Shown here piece by piece: positions 15,302 through 23,793 of a stretch of DNA of 56,635 nt (positions within the stretch are counted from its first letter, which is position 1; every line of letters starts with the position of its first letter). A model generated the notes under the pieces. The model saw nothing but the letters and a program-made list of their open reading frames with translations, was not told where the DNA came from and searched no databases. The stretch comes from Roseburia sp. (lineage in GTDB: Bacteria; Bacillota_A; Clostridia; Lachnospirales; Lachnospiraceae), in the NCBI GenBank assembly GCA_019411365.1, contig DXQT01000015.1:1-56635 (forward strand), written 5' to 3'. The translations under genes were made by a program, and so were the position numbers.

Positions 15302-16048
15302 TCACTCCTCTAACGCCGCATTCATGATCTCCATCTTCTCCTCCGCCTCATAGATCAGGCGGCTGCATTCTTTTAACTCATCCGAAAAATCCATCGTGAC
15401 GTCCTGATAGAGCGACTTGTACTTGATGTCGTGCTCCAAGCTCGCCCAGAGATCCATCGCAAGGGTGCGGATCTGCAGTTCAACCGGCACCATCTGTTTT
15501 TTGTTCATAAAATAGACCGGCACACGGATAATGATGTGCAGGCTGCGGTAACCGTTGCCTTTCGGCTGCTCGATATAATCTTTGATCTCCATGATATGTA
15601 TGTCATCCTGCGCCATCAGGCGGTCACGGATCAGATATACATCCTTGATATAGGAACAGACTACGCGCACTCCGGCGATATCGTAAATATTGTTGCACGC
15701 TGCGCTGAGTGTCAGATCAAGGTCCTTTTTCTGAAGCTTTCCCAGAATGCTTTTCGCCGATTTCAGCCGCGTATCGATGTGATGGATCGGGCAGCGCAGT
15801 TTGCGGTATTTGAACTCGTCCTCTATGATCTCAAGCCGCGCGGTCGTCGCGCACATCGCCGCATTGTACATGCGCAGGATCGGATCAATCGTCTGGGAAA
15901 ACTGCTCCTTCATATCCGCGATATGCTCCATGTCATCATCGACCATGCCGCGCACCAGCATCAGACTGTTTTCCTGCGCTGCATCCATCATCCTGTCTTC
16001 CTCTGTGTCTTCCACCTTCACAGAAGCCGAATACTGTTCCTGCTCCAT
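15302..16048 (-). CDS. Small alarmone synthetase, RelA/SpoT nucleotidyltransferase domain
   Basis: A 248-residue GTP pyrophosphokinase with only the synthetase domain. Recognisable blocks are FKYRKLRCPIHHIDTRLKS, NIYDIAGVRVVCSYIKDVY, IKDYIEQPKGNGYRSLH (GTP-binding loop) and VPVELQIRTLAMDLWASLEHDI with the catalytic Glu. It lacks HD hydrolase, TGS and ACT parts, so it belongs with RelQ/RelP-type synthetases that add pyrophosphate to GDP or GTP under stress. The start at 16048 is fixed by a perfect AGGAGGATAAC-ATG; the frame is open for 42 more codons upstream without a good ribosome site. Confidence 0.9.
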   Translation of the reverse strand: MEQEQYSASVKVEDTEEDRMMDAAQENSLMLVRGMVDDDMEHIADMKEQFSQTIDPILRMYNAAMCATTARLEIIEDEFKYRKLRCPIHHIDTRLKSAKSILGKLQKKDLDLTLSAACNNIYDIAGVRVVCSYIKDVYLIRDRLMAQDDIHIMEIKDYIEQPKGNGYRSLHIIIRVPVYFMNKKQMVPVELQIRTLAMDLWASLEHDIKYKSLYQDVTMDFSDELKECSRLIYEAEEKMEIMNAALEE

Positions 16049-16306
16049 GTTATCCTCCTGTACAACTGTCTGTTTTTGCCTCATATTATCATTTATAATT
16101 GCCTGTTTCTGTATCATAATAAAAAACCCCGTTTCTAAATTGTTTTCACCTTCATTGCCACACATTCTTTTCACACAACAAATCTTAGGTGTAACTATCC
16201 CATACTATGAATATCAGTATAACAGATACCGCCAGAAACGGCATAAAGTCTGTATGAAATATTTATAAACAATTTAAAAACAGGGTTTTATTTTCCAGCT
16301 ATTTTC

Positions 16307-17515
16307 CTATAATTCGATGCCGCAGCCTTTCATCAGCTCTCTTGCAGAATCTAAGGAATCTACGCCGTGAAGGTTTTTGATCGGCGCAAATTCTCTCTCA
16401 CGCACTACCTCATATGGGATACAGTCATCCATCATGTGCACCATATCAAGCACCAGTGTCTCGAATTTGTATCCATTTGGCTGCTCCGGTTTCACAAATG
16501 TGCCGTCCACATCCATGTATGGGATCTTTTTCTCTACCACATGGATCGGCATTCTTGCGTCTGCGATCTGCTCTAATTTCTTTTCTGAGAACAGATAGTT
16601 TAAGATTACGCCAAAACCGTATTTTAAATCACCGTTTTCTTTGCGCGCCGTTGCCATCTCCTCTGTCATCTCGTAGTATTCTGCGATCGAAGGTTTGCCA
16701 TCTTCCGTACAGAGTACACCGACACGTTCGTCCGGTGCAGCTTTTCGTACTACTTTTGCACCACTCTCGCATCCGTAAGCGATGGTTGCGCCGACAAACA
16801 TCGGGTCTGCGATGCGCTGTAAGCAGTTATCTACGGCAAATACGTTGATCCATTCAATACCTCTTTCTTTGATATCAGAAAGAAGTCCTGCATTTACCAT
16901 AGATGAAAACCAGCCGCCGTTGCCGTTTGGAGACATTGCCACCTCAGTCTGGGATTCCATATAGATCCGTCCCTCATAATCGCATGCCGGCACCATTTCC
17001 TGTACGAAAAATTTCACATAATCTTTCGGATAACCAAAGTAATCATGTTCCTCAAAAAAAGCTGTCGTATCTGCGTTGTTGATATTGCTTGTCATAATAT
17101 AAAGCGGTACATATACTCCTGCCTCATCTGTCACGTCCATCAGATTGCGAAGCAGCTGCTCAAATAAATATAACTCTTTGGCCACTCCGATATTTAATGT
17201 TCCCTTTGGCCGGTCAAGTCCAAGGCGGGTTCCCTGTCCGCCCGCTAAAAGCACCGCACCGACTTTTCCCTCACGGATCGCCTTTAAACCGAGTCCTTTG
17301 AATTCAGCCCCTCTTGCCTCGATTTCGCTAACTTCCACTGCATCTAACGGAGCAAATACACCGCGCTCATTGACAGTTTCTTTTCTTTCAATGTGTTCTA
17401 ACACTGAAAAATCAATCTCCTCTAATCGCTTTGTCAGTTTCTCATTCTGCTCTGTGGTATTTTTCTCCATCATCGCCTTGATGTATTTCTGATTATCATC
17501 TTCCCAAATTTTCAT
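16307..17515 (-). CDS. UDP-sugar pyrophosphorylase, UDPGP type 1 family
   Basis: A 402-residue nucleotidyltransferase. The nucleotide-binding signature LAGGQGTRLGLDRPKG (about 90-105) and the N-terminal sequence layout match UDP-N-acetylglucosamine/UDP-glucose pyrophosphorylases of the eukaryote-like type 1 family. It would make a UDP-sugar and pyrophosphate from UTP and a sugar 1-phosphate; whether GlcNAc-1-P or another sugar is used cannot be decided. The start at 17515 follows GGAGAAGCGA-ATG. It appears monocistronic, with about 140 bp to its upstream neighbour. Confidence 0.85.
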   Translation of the reverse strand: MKIWEDDNQKYIKAMMEKNTTEQNEKLTKRLEEIDFSVLEHIERKETVNERGVFAPLDAVEVSEIEARGAEFKGLGLKAIREGKVGAVLLAGGQGTRLGLDRPKGTLNIGVAKELYLFEQLLRNLMDVTDEAGVYVPLYIMTSNINNADTTAFFEEHDYFGYPKDYVKFFVQEMVPACDYEGRIYMESQTEVAMSPNGNGGWFSSMVNAGLLSDIKERGIEWINVFAVDNCLQRIADPMFVGATIAYGCESGAKVVRKAAPDERVGVLCTEDGKPSIAEYYEMTEEMATARKENGDLKYGFGVILNYLFSEKKLEQIADARMPIHVVEKKIPYMDVDGTFVKPEQPNGYKFETLVLDMVHMMDDCIPYEVVREREFAPIKNLHGVDSLDSARELMKGCGIEL

Positions 17516-17654
17516 TCGCTTCTCCATTTCTTATCTTATAAAATAGCTGCATCACGGTTTTGTACTCATACCATCTTCAGATATGCATAACTTTTCACAT
17601 ACGCAACCCGCTCTTTCTATTATATAATAGACTTCTCTTTCCCGCAACCAAACC

Positions 17655-18521
17655 TTAGTTGAAACCACGGAAACCCTTTCCGATGATCTCACTGCTGTTT
17701 GTGATTGCAATAAACGCGGACGGCTGGTTCATACGGATATAATTACGAAGTTCTACCGCCTGGCTCCGCTTCATGACCGTTAAGATCACCGTCTTCTGAT
17801 TGTGCTGGTAAGCACCTTCTGCCTGATAAACCGTAGCACTGCGGTTTAATTCTTTTGTGATAAATTCACAGATTGGCTCCGGATCGTTGCATATAATCGT
17901 AAAATACTTGCACAGGTTGATACTCTCGATCACATTATCGACTACCAGAGATTTTGCCAGAAGACCGCACATGGAACAAAGACCTGTCTGCGCATCAAAT
18001 ACAAGACAGGATGCAACGACGATTCCAAGATCCACTAAAAATAATGCTGCTCCAATGTTCAGCTTCGTATATTTCTTTAAGATCATTGCCACGATATCCG
18101 TTCCGCCGCCGGACGCTCCGATATTAAACAGAATTGCCGCGGAAAATGCCGGCAGTACGATCGCATAGATAAGCTCTAATACCGGCTGTCCGGTCAGAGG
18201 CGCATCCATCGGAAACACCCGCTCCGCAAAGCTTAACCCAACCGATGTCAGTACACTGACGTAAACAGTTTTGACTCCAAATCCTCTTCCAAGAAATATA
18301 AATCCAAGTACCAGCAACAGCATATTGATGATAAAGGTAAGATTTCCCGGAGATGTCGGAAGTACGGCACCCAGCACGACTGCCAGACCGGTTACTCCGC
18401 CAAACGAAAAATTATTTGGAAATTTAAATGCATACACTCCCACAACAAGAATCAGTGTTGCAACAGTCAGCACCACATACTCTTCCACGGTACGTTTGAT
18501 CTTTCCAAGATTCTTCTGCAT
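17655..18521 (-). CDS. YitT family membrane protein
   Basis: A 288-residue protein with five or six membrane helices in the first 200 residues (starting VVLTVATLILVVGVYAF, then TGLAVVLGAVLPTSPG) and a C-terminal DUF2179 domain (FTIICNDPEPICEFITKELNRSATVYQAEGAY... KRSQAVELRNYI). YitT proteins are widespread in Firmicutes; the transported substrate is unknown and the DUF2179 domain may sense a small ligand. The start at 18521 follows GTGAGGAC; the frame is open upstream but lacks a ribosome site there. Confidence 0.85.
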   Translation of the reverse strand: MQKNLGKIKRTVEEYVVLTVATLILVVGVYAFKFPNNFSFGGVTGLAVVLGAVLPTSPGNLTFIINMLLLVLGFIFLGRGFGVKTVYVSVLTSVGLSFAERVFPMDAPLTGQPVLELIYAIVLPAFSAAILFNIGASGGGTDIVAMILKKYTKLNIGAALFLVDLGIVVASCLVFDAQTGLCSMCGLLAKSLVVDNVIESINLCKYFTIICNDPEPICEFITKELNRSATVYQAEGAYQHNQKTVILTVMKRSQAVELRNYIRMNQPSAFIAITNSSEIIGKGFRGFN

Positions 18522-18633
18522 TTCTTTTGTCCTCACTCTTTGTATATTTCGCAGAAGAAGTATACTACATCTCTTACTGATAATAAAGTACCTTTGTGCA
18601 AATCGGAACTGCATTTTTTTCGGACATCAGAGA

Positions 18634-21201
18634 TCAGATATCTGCATCTCCTTTTGCATGCTCTTTCCGCTTTTTGCATATATCGGAAATTACCTGAATG
18701 AGTTTTTCTGCATCCAATGGTTTGGAAATGTGCGCATCCATGCCGGCTGCCAGACTCCGCTCCTCATCATCTGCAAATGCATTTGCTGTCATCGCGATGA
18801 TCGGAACGGTTTTTGCATCTTCTCTCTCCAGTTTCCGGATGCACTGCGCTGCCTCCAGACCGCCCATAACAGGCATCATCAGATCCATCAGAATCACATC
18901 ATATCCACCCGGTTCTGATGCTGCAAACAGATCAACAGCTTCTTTGCCATTCCATGCCTCCTGTACCTGTGCCCCCTCATTTTCCAGCACAAACCGGGCG
19001 ATTTCCATATTTATCTCATAATCTTCCACCAACAGTATTTTATCATTTTCAATTCCCTTTACTGCATCGGTACTTTGTGTCTGCTCCGTCTGCATTTCGA
19101 TGCTGTCATCCGGCAGAAACGGGATCACAAGTGTAAACCGGGTGCCTTTTCCAGGCTCACTCACGAAGTGGATCGTTCCTTCCATCTGTTCTACCAGTTT
19201 CTTTACGATTGCAAGTCCAAGTCCGGTTCCGGTATAGGAAGTGCGTGCTGAACTGTTTTCCTGCACAAACGGTTCAAATGCATGTTCCTGAAATTCCGGG
19301 CTCATCCCGATCCCATTATCGGTACACACAAACTCAAACACGGCTTTTTCATTTTTCGGCGGCAGCTCCCGGCACTCCAAAATCACTTTTCCATTTGGTT
19401 TATTGTATTTTACCGCATTTGAAGTAATATTTTGTAAGATCTGCCGGACATGAAGAGAGCTTCCAAGCAAATTTTCATGGTTGATCTCTCCTTTTTTTAC
19501 CGTCAGCGTGATTCCCTGTTCAGTTGCCGCCATCCCGACTACTGTCTCCACTTCTTTTAATATTTCAGAAATGGAAAATGGCTTTTCCTCCAGCTTAATC
19601 TGCCCGGATTCCAGTTTATTCATATCCAGAACATCATTGACCAGCTCCATCAGAAAGGTGGATGAAAGCAGAATCTTATCCAGACACTCCTCCTGTTTTT
19701 TGGGATTTCCGATATAATACCGACAGATATCCACCATTCCGCGTATCCCATTGATCGGTGTGCGGATATCGTGGCTCATCCGCCGTAAGAAATCCGTTTT
19801 CGCAATGTTTGCCTGCTCTGCCTGTTCCACCGATTTTTCCAGTTTTTTCTGATAGTCCATCTCACGCATTTTTTCGTCGGTAATATTTCTGCTCAGAAAA
19901 AGCGCCGCCTCAACATTGCCATGTGCGTCATGATGCTGCGGCACCAGCATGATGCTGAACCATTCTCCCTTTCCGATTTCGGTCTGGCAATTGATATAAT
20001 CTTTTCCCTGCAGCCGCTCTGCAAGTGTATCAGGGTTTACAAAGTCCCAAAATTTCTGCCGTTCTGACTGCGCAACTGTATTTTTACAGAAAAATTTCAT
20101 CATGTTAGCAGTGTTTGTCTCATTGCCGGTCATTTTTCGAATCTGGTCAGATGCTTTGATCATTTCCCATGTATTCTTTTTGAGATCTAACAGCATACAG
20201 ATAGAAAATACACTGCTGACAGATTGGATGATATGATACTGTTTTTCCATCTGGCGCATATTCGATTCCGCCACATACCCCCGTACCAGCATAAATGTCA
20301 TCCAGCACAATATGTATACACCCATGGTACCGATCACGACCTTTGTACGCAGTGCATATATCGCAGTTTTGGGGAAAAATGCATAAAGTGTATAATCTTT
20401 CATCTGCTTGATCTCCCCATACCAGCTTCCTCCCGTACTTTCCAGATGGATCATCCTGTGCTCATCCCCTGTATATATGTCCGGTGTAAAAATATCACGA
20501 TACTCCCCCGGCTTCACAGAAAGCAGTTCCTCCGAATTGGAACTAAGCACTTGTTTGTCGTCTGTCACCGCAACGATACCATTCATATCAAATATAAATC
20601 CGGTAAACAGCGAGTAGATGGAAATATCACCGTTGTCTTCCATGTTTTTTTCTTTTTCAATATAAGCGGCGACAAGCCCTTTGCCGTCTGTCCTGGATAC
20701 CACCGCAAAATCATAGTTTTTCCCCTCTTTATCAAGCCGTGTGATATATGTTTTCCGCGGCTGCTCCAACATATTTTTTACTGCCGGTTCACTCATCTGT
20801 TCCTGCCAGAATGTATCCATCTTTCCAACATCTTCTGCCTGATACACACAATTCAGATTTTCGTCTATAAGCAGAACACCATCTAATCTCTGATCTTTCA
20901 TATAGCGTTCGACCAGCTCTTCCTGATCTGCATCTTTCTCTTCCAACCGCTGATCCAGCTCCAATGTCTTATCTGCCAGACGATAAAGACTCTTTACTTT
21001 ATCATTATTTTTGTAGTCATCATATTTTTTGACACGGTCCTGCATAAAATCGAGTGTTTCATCTGCAATTTTCTCAATTTTCATCCGGTCATATCCGGTA
21101 AATACCACAAAACATACTATCCCTAAAAGCACTCCCATCAAAAATGGCAGCCATATATATCTGCGGGCGATGATCTTTGTTATCTTTTCATTATTCAGCA
21201 T
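18634..21201 (-). CDS. Hybrid sensor histidine kinase/response regulator
   Basis: An 855-residue membrane kinase. Helix 1 (about 15-35) and helix 2 (about 287-307) enclose an extracytoplasmic sensor of about 250 residues that looks Cache-like. Next come a PAS-like region (about 330-440), a HisKA domain with His477 in MSHDIRTPINGIRG, an HATPase domain (NAVKYN; GTGLGLAIVKKL), and a receiver domain from about 720 with Asp773 in ILMDLMMP. No output domain is attached, so the phosphate probably passes onward or the receiver tunes the kinase. The start at 21201 overlaps the end of the solute-binding lipoprotein gene by 11 bp, implying one signalling unit. Confidence 0.92.
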   Translation of the reverse strand: MLNNEKITKIIARRYIWLPFLMGVLLGIVCFVVFTGYDRMKIEKIADETLDFMQDRVKKYDDYKNNDKVKSLYRLADKTLELDQRLEEKDADQEELVERYMKDQRLDGVLLIDENLNCVYQAEDVGKMDTFWQEQMSEPAVKNMLEQPRKTYITRLDKEGKNYDFAVVSRTDGKGLVAAYIEKEKNMEDNGDISIYSLFTGFIFDMNGIVAVTDDKQVLSSNSEELLSVKPGEYRDIFTPDIYTGDEHRMIHLESTGGSWYGEIKQMKDYTLYAFFPKTAIYALRTKVVIGTMGVYILCWMTFMLVRGYVAESNMRQMEKQYHIIQSVSSVFSICMLLDLKKNTWEMIKASDQIRKMTGNETNTANMMKFFCKNTVAQSERQKFWDFVNPDTLAERLQGKDYINCQTEIGKGEWFSIMLVPQHHDAHGNVEAALFLSRNITDEKMREMDYQKKLEKSVEQAEQANIAKTDFLRRMSHDIRTPINGIRGMVDICRYYIGNPKKQEECLDKILLSSTFLMELVNDVLDMNKLESGQIKLEEKPFSISEILKEVETVVGMAATEQGITLTVKKGEINHENLLGSSLHVRQILQNITSNAVKYNKPNGKVILECRELPPKNEKAVFEFVCTDNGIGMSPEFQEHAFEPFVQENSSARTSYTGTGLGLAIVKKLVEQMEGTIHFVSEPGKGTRFTLVIPFLPDDSIEMQTEQTQSTDAVKGIENDKILLVEDYEINMEIARFVLENEGAQVQEAWNGKEAVDLFAASEPGGYDVILMDLMMPVMGGLEAAQCIRKLEREDAKTVPIIAMTANAFADDEERSLAAGMDAHISKPLDAEKLIQVISDICKKRKEHAKGDADI

Positions 21202-21994
21202 TTGTGACCCCCAGTGCTTTTTCGGCATCCAATCCGTATTTTTCTACCATGTCCCGGAGTGTTCCATCATCCTGCATCTCTTTTAAAATCTGTGTCATTT
21301 TTTTTGCCAGATCCTGATGAGTGTCATTTTTGAAAGCAACTCCCAGTTCTGAAATATACAGACTTTCATCCAGTATTGCATACATATCCGGTGCATTCCC
21401 AACAAATCTCTCAAGCGCACTTTCATGTCCTGTGATCGCATCCACATACCCTTTTCTGAGACTTGCATAGATCTCGTCCATGCCGGACAGACTATACACC
21501 ATATCCACCTCCGGGACTCTCGGATCACTTCTCTCTAACAGAACCTCCTCCGGTTTTGTTGTCGCCTGTACTGCAACCCTTTTCCCTGCAAGATCGGATA
21601 TGTTTCTGATTTTGCTGTCCGTCCGCACTGCAATCACCTGTCTGCTGTAAAGGTATGGGCCAGCCCACTGATACTCATCCTCCCTGCCATTCATGGTAAA
21701 GCTTCCCCACAGACAGTCCACCTTCCCATTGTCCAGATATTCATCCTTTTTATCCCATACGATATATTGAAATACCGGTGTGTATCCTAACTGTTCACAT
21801 ACCGCCTCCGCCAGTTCCACATCAATACCTACCGGCTTTCCATCGTCATCCAGATAATTATATGGCTCATAATTATCACTTCCGATGATAAGTTCTGGCA
21901 GCTCTTCTCCCACCTCCTCAGGATCCTTTTTCATAATGCATGCTGCCCCCAGTGCCATAAAACATATCCCTATTGCCGCAATGTACTTTTTCAA
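21191..21994 (-). CDS. Extracellular solute-binding lipoprotein (family 3), TTG start
   Basis: A 267-residue amino-acid-type binding protein. From a TTG start the protein begins MKKYIAAIGICFMALGAAC, a lipoprotein signal peptide with lipobox LGAAC. The mature part has family 3 landmarks: IGSDNYEPYNYLDDDGKPVGIDVELAEAVCEQLGY, DCLWGSFTMNGRE and VRTDSKIRNISDLAGKRVAVQATT. The start is chosen because GGAG lies 6 bp ahead and the signal peptide then starts at residue 1. No permease or ATPase gene is nearby; the next gene is a hybrid kinase overlapping by 11 bp, so it more likely presents a ligand to the kinase than feeds a transporter. Confidence 0.88.
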   Translation of the reverse strand: MKKYIAAIGICFMALGAACIMKKDPEEVGEELPELIIGSDNYEPYNYLDDDGKPVGIDVELAEAVCEQLGYTPVFQYIVWDKKDEYLDNGKVDCLWGSFTMNGREDEYQWAGPYLYSRQVIAVRTDSKIRNISDLAGKRVAVQATTKPEEVLLERSDPRVPEVDMVYSLSGMDEIYASLRKGYVDAITGHESALERFVGNAPDMYAILDESLYISELGVAFKNDTHQDLAKKMTQILKEMQDDGTLRDMVEKYGLDAEKALGVTNAE

Positions 21995-22010
21995 ATTAAT
22001 CTCCATTCTT

Positions 22011-22083
22011 GCGCTGTCTTTTGCGCATCTCAAGTTTGTGCGTAAGCACAAATCTTGCGTGTGAAAAATCTTATTTTTCACAC
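22011..22083. repeat. Hairpin leader element, copy B (long form)
   Basis: Directly upstream of the ribosome site of the solute-binding lipoprotein gene. Parts: GCGC-N8-GCGC (22011-22026), TTTGTGC-GTAA-GCACAAA (22035-22052, perfect) and GTGTGAAAAAT-N3-ATTTTTCACAC (22059-22083, perfect). Same order and spacing as copy A; the first stem is GCGC/GCGC here and GCCC/GGGC there. Confidence 0.75.
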
Positions 22084-22207
22084 TATCATTCCTTTTTCGT
22101 TTATATTTGCGTGATTCACCATTTTTATTTTAATGTTTTGTAAAATACACGTCAATTACAAATGTATATTTTTAGTGTTTTAACGACGCTCTTCAACTTT
22201 TTTTGAC

Positions 22208-22247
22208 AAAAAACGGATAATGCATTTTTTGCACTATCCGTTTTTTT
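22208..22247. terminator. Bidirectional terminator
   Basis: An AAAACGGATA arm and its partner TATCCGTTTT enclose complementary TGCA/TGCA-like bases, with T-runs on both sides (TTTTTTT on plus, TTTTTTG on minus). On the minus strand it ends the transcript of the HD-domain gene. Confidence 0.75.
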
Positions 22248-22300
22248 ACAGTTATTGTTTCAATTTTTTGCAGTTTACCCACTGCCGCATAAATGCACTG

Positions 22301-22900
22301 CTACACTGCCATCACTTTTTCATTTATTTCATCTTCTGTGGCTTTCATTGCCTCAAGTGTCATGGTCAGAAGTTTGTCAAGTTCCCATCCAAGCTGGTCT
22401 GCACCGCGCTCTATGACTTCTCTTGAACAGCCTGCCGCAAAGCCTTTGCTCTTGTATTTCTTCTTCAGGGATTTTAACTCCATATCTTTTGTGCTCTTTG
22501 ATGGGCGCATCAGCGCTGCAGCCCAAACCAGTCCGGTCAGCTCGTCCGCTGCAAATAATACTTTTTCCATCTCATGCACCGGTTCCACATCGATCGTCTT
22601 TCCACATCCGACCGTGATCCCGTATCCGTGTGAGCAGACCGCATGGATGATGTCCTCTCCCACACCGCCCTCTCTTAAAAGTTCCGGTGCCTTGATGCAG
22701 TGTTCATCCGGATAAAGTTCAAAATCAATATCATGGAGCAGTCCGACGATGCCCCAGTATTCTGCATCGTCACCGTAGCCTAACTCTTTTGCATACCATT
22801 TCATGACTGCTTCGACCGTCAGCGCGTGCTGGATGTGGAAAGGGTCCTGATTGTATTTTTTTAATAATGTAATTGCGTCGTCTCTTGCTATGTGTGTCAT
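22301..22900 (-). CDS. HD-domain hydrolase
   Basis: A 199-residue protein of the HD superfamily. Metal-binding residues are visible as the His of FHIQHALTVEAVM, the HD pair in GLLHDIDFELYPDEH, a later His in AVCSHGYG and the Asp in AADELTGL. Such proteins hydrolyse phosphate esters, often nucleotides; the substrate is not evident. The start at 22900 follows AGGAGGGAAAACC-ATG. It is the last gene of a run with the lipoprotein and metallophosphoesterase genes upstream, though its base composition is more like the core chromosome than theirs. Confidence 0.82.
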   Translation of the reverse strand: MTHIARDDAITLLKKYNQDPFHIQHALTVEAVMKWYAKELGYGDDAEYWGIVGLLHDIDFELYPDEHCIKAPELLREGGVGEDIIHAVCSHGYGITVGCGKTIDVEPVHEMEKVLFAADELTGLVWAAALMRPSKSTKDMELKSLKKKYKSKGFAAGCSREVIERGADQLGWELDKLLTMTLEAMKATEDEINEKVMAV

Positions 22901-22939
22901 TGGTTTTCCCTCCTTTATCTTATGTGAAATCATCATAAC

Positions 22940-23782
22940 TTACTGTTGCAAAATTTTATTTATATTTTCTTCATTTATATCATTATATTCAATTTTTATT
23001 TCGCTGGCATTTTTAAAATAACTATCGTACAATTCCTCATACTCTTTTTTATTAAGTATTTGGGAATTTATATAATAAATTACTCCATCTCCATCGGGAT
23101 CTAACTCATCCGGGAACGAATTACCTTGATAATCATGATCCATATATGCCTTTTCCCAACTATCAATCATTATATCCTTATAATAACAATCACTCTTTTG
23201 ATCATATTTGTATATGGTATACGGCCATAAACTTTCCCCTAATCCCTGATTATGGGAAAAATCAGCCTGAGCATACCCATTATCATAAAACCTTATATGT
23301 GGGAATTCCTCTATTTCAATATATACGTTATTATCATCAGGATCATATCCATACACATACTCTACCATCCCTGCCATCGGCATATCTCCACCTTTGCATG
23401 CCAATAAAAGTTCATCTATACCATCAAGGTCAACATCTGCAATGGCATACTCATAGTCCTTCCAATATTCATATTGCGACCACTCGTTTTCAGCCCAGCC
23501 GGATTCTCTCCCCTCCGGCCATGAACCATCCTTAAAAAATTCTGTTAATTTTTCATAATAATATGTCCGTGCCTTTTTATTTATATCGCCATCCTGCTCT
23601 AGTTCCACTTTTTCTTCTTCAACTGTTATTGATTCTGTGTTACTTTTCTCGGTCTCTGCGTTGGAAATGTTTTCCGACTCAATTTGTAAATTTTGATCCA
23701 ATGTATTTTCACTTTCTTCTTTTGCTCCACATCCATTTAAGATCATACTTCCAATTATAAAGACTAGTACTAGTTTTTTCAT
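22940..23782 (-). CDS. Hypothetical lipoprotein
   Basis: A 280-residue secreted protein with a clear lipoprotein signal peptide (MKKLVLVFIIGSMILNGCG, lipobox LNGC), an acidic low-complexity stretch to about residue 65, then a compact domain rich in Tyr, Trp and Asp. IADVDLDGIDELLLAC resembles the calcium-binding-like repeats of VCBS/FG-GAP-type surface proteins, and DPDGDGVIYY is similar. The coding sequence is visibly AT-rich. It begins 11 bp after the metallophosphoesterase gene, so the two are one transcription unit. The function is unknown. Confidence 0.7.
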   Translation of the reverse strand: MKKLVLVFIIGSMILNGCGAKEESENTLDQNLQIESENISNAETEKSNTESITVEEEKVELEQDGDINKKARTYYYEKLTEFFKDGSWPEGRESGWAENEWSQYEYWKDYEYAIADVDLDGIDELLLACKGGDMPMAGMVEYVYGYDPDDNNVYIEIEEFPHIRFYDNGYAQADFSHNQGLGESLWPYTIYKYDQKSDCYYKDIMIDSWEKAYMDHDYQGNSFPDELDPDGDGVIYYINSQILNKKEYEELYDSYFKNASEIKIEYNDINEENINKILQQ

Positions 23783-23793
23783 ACTTATTTCCC

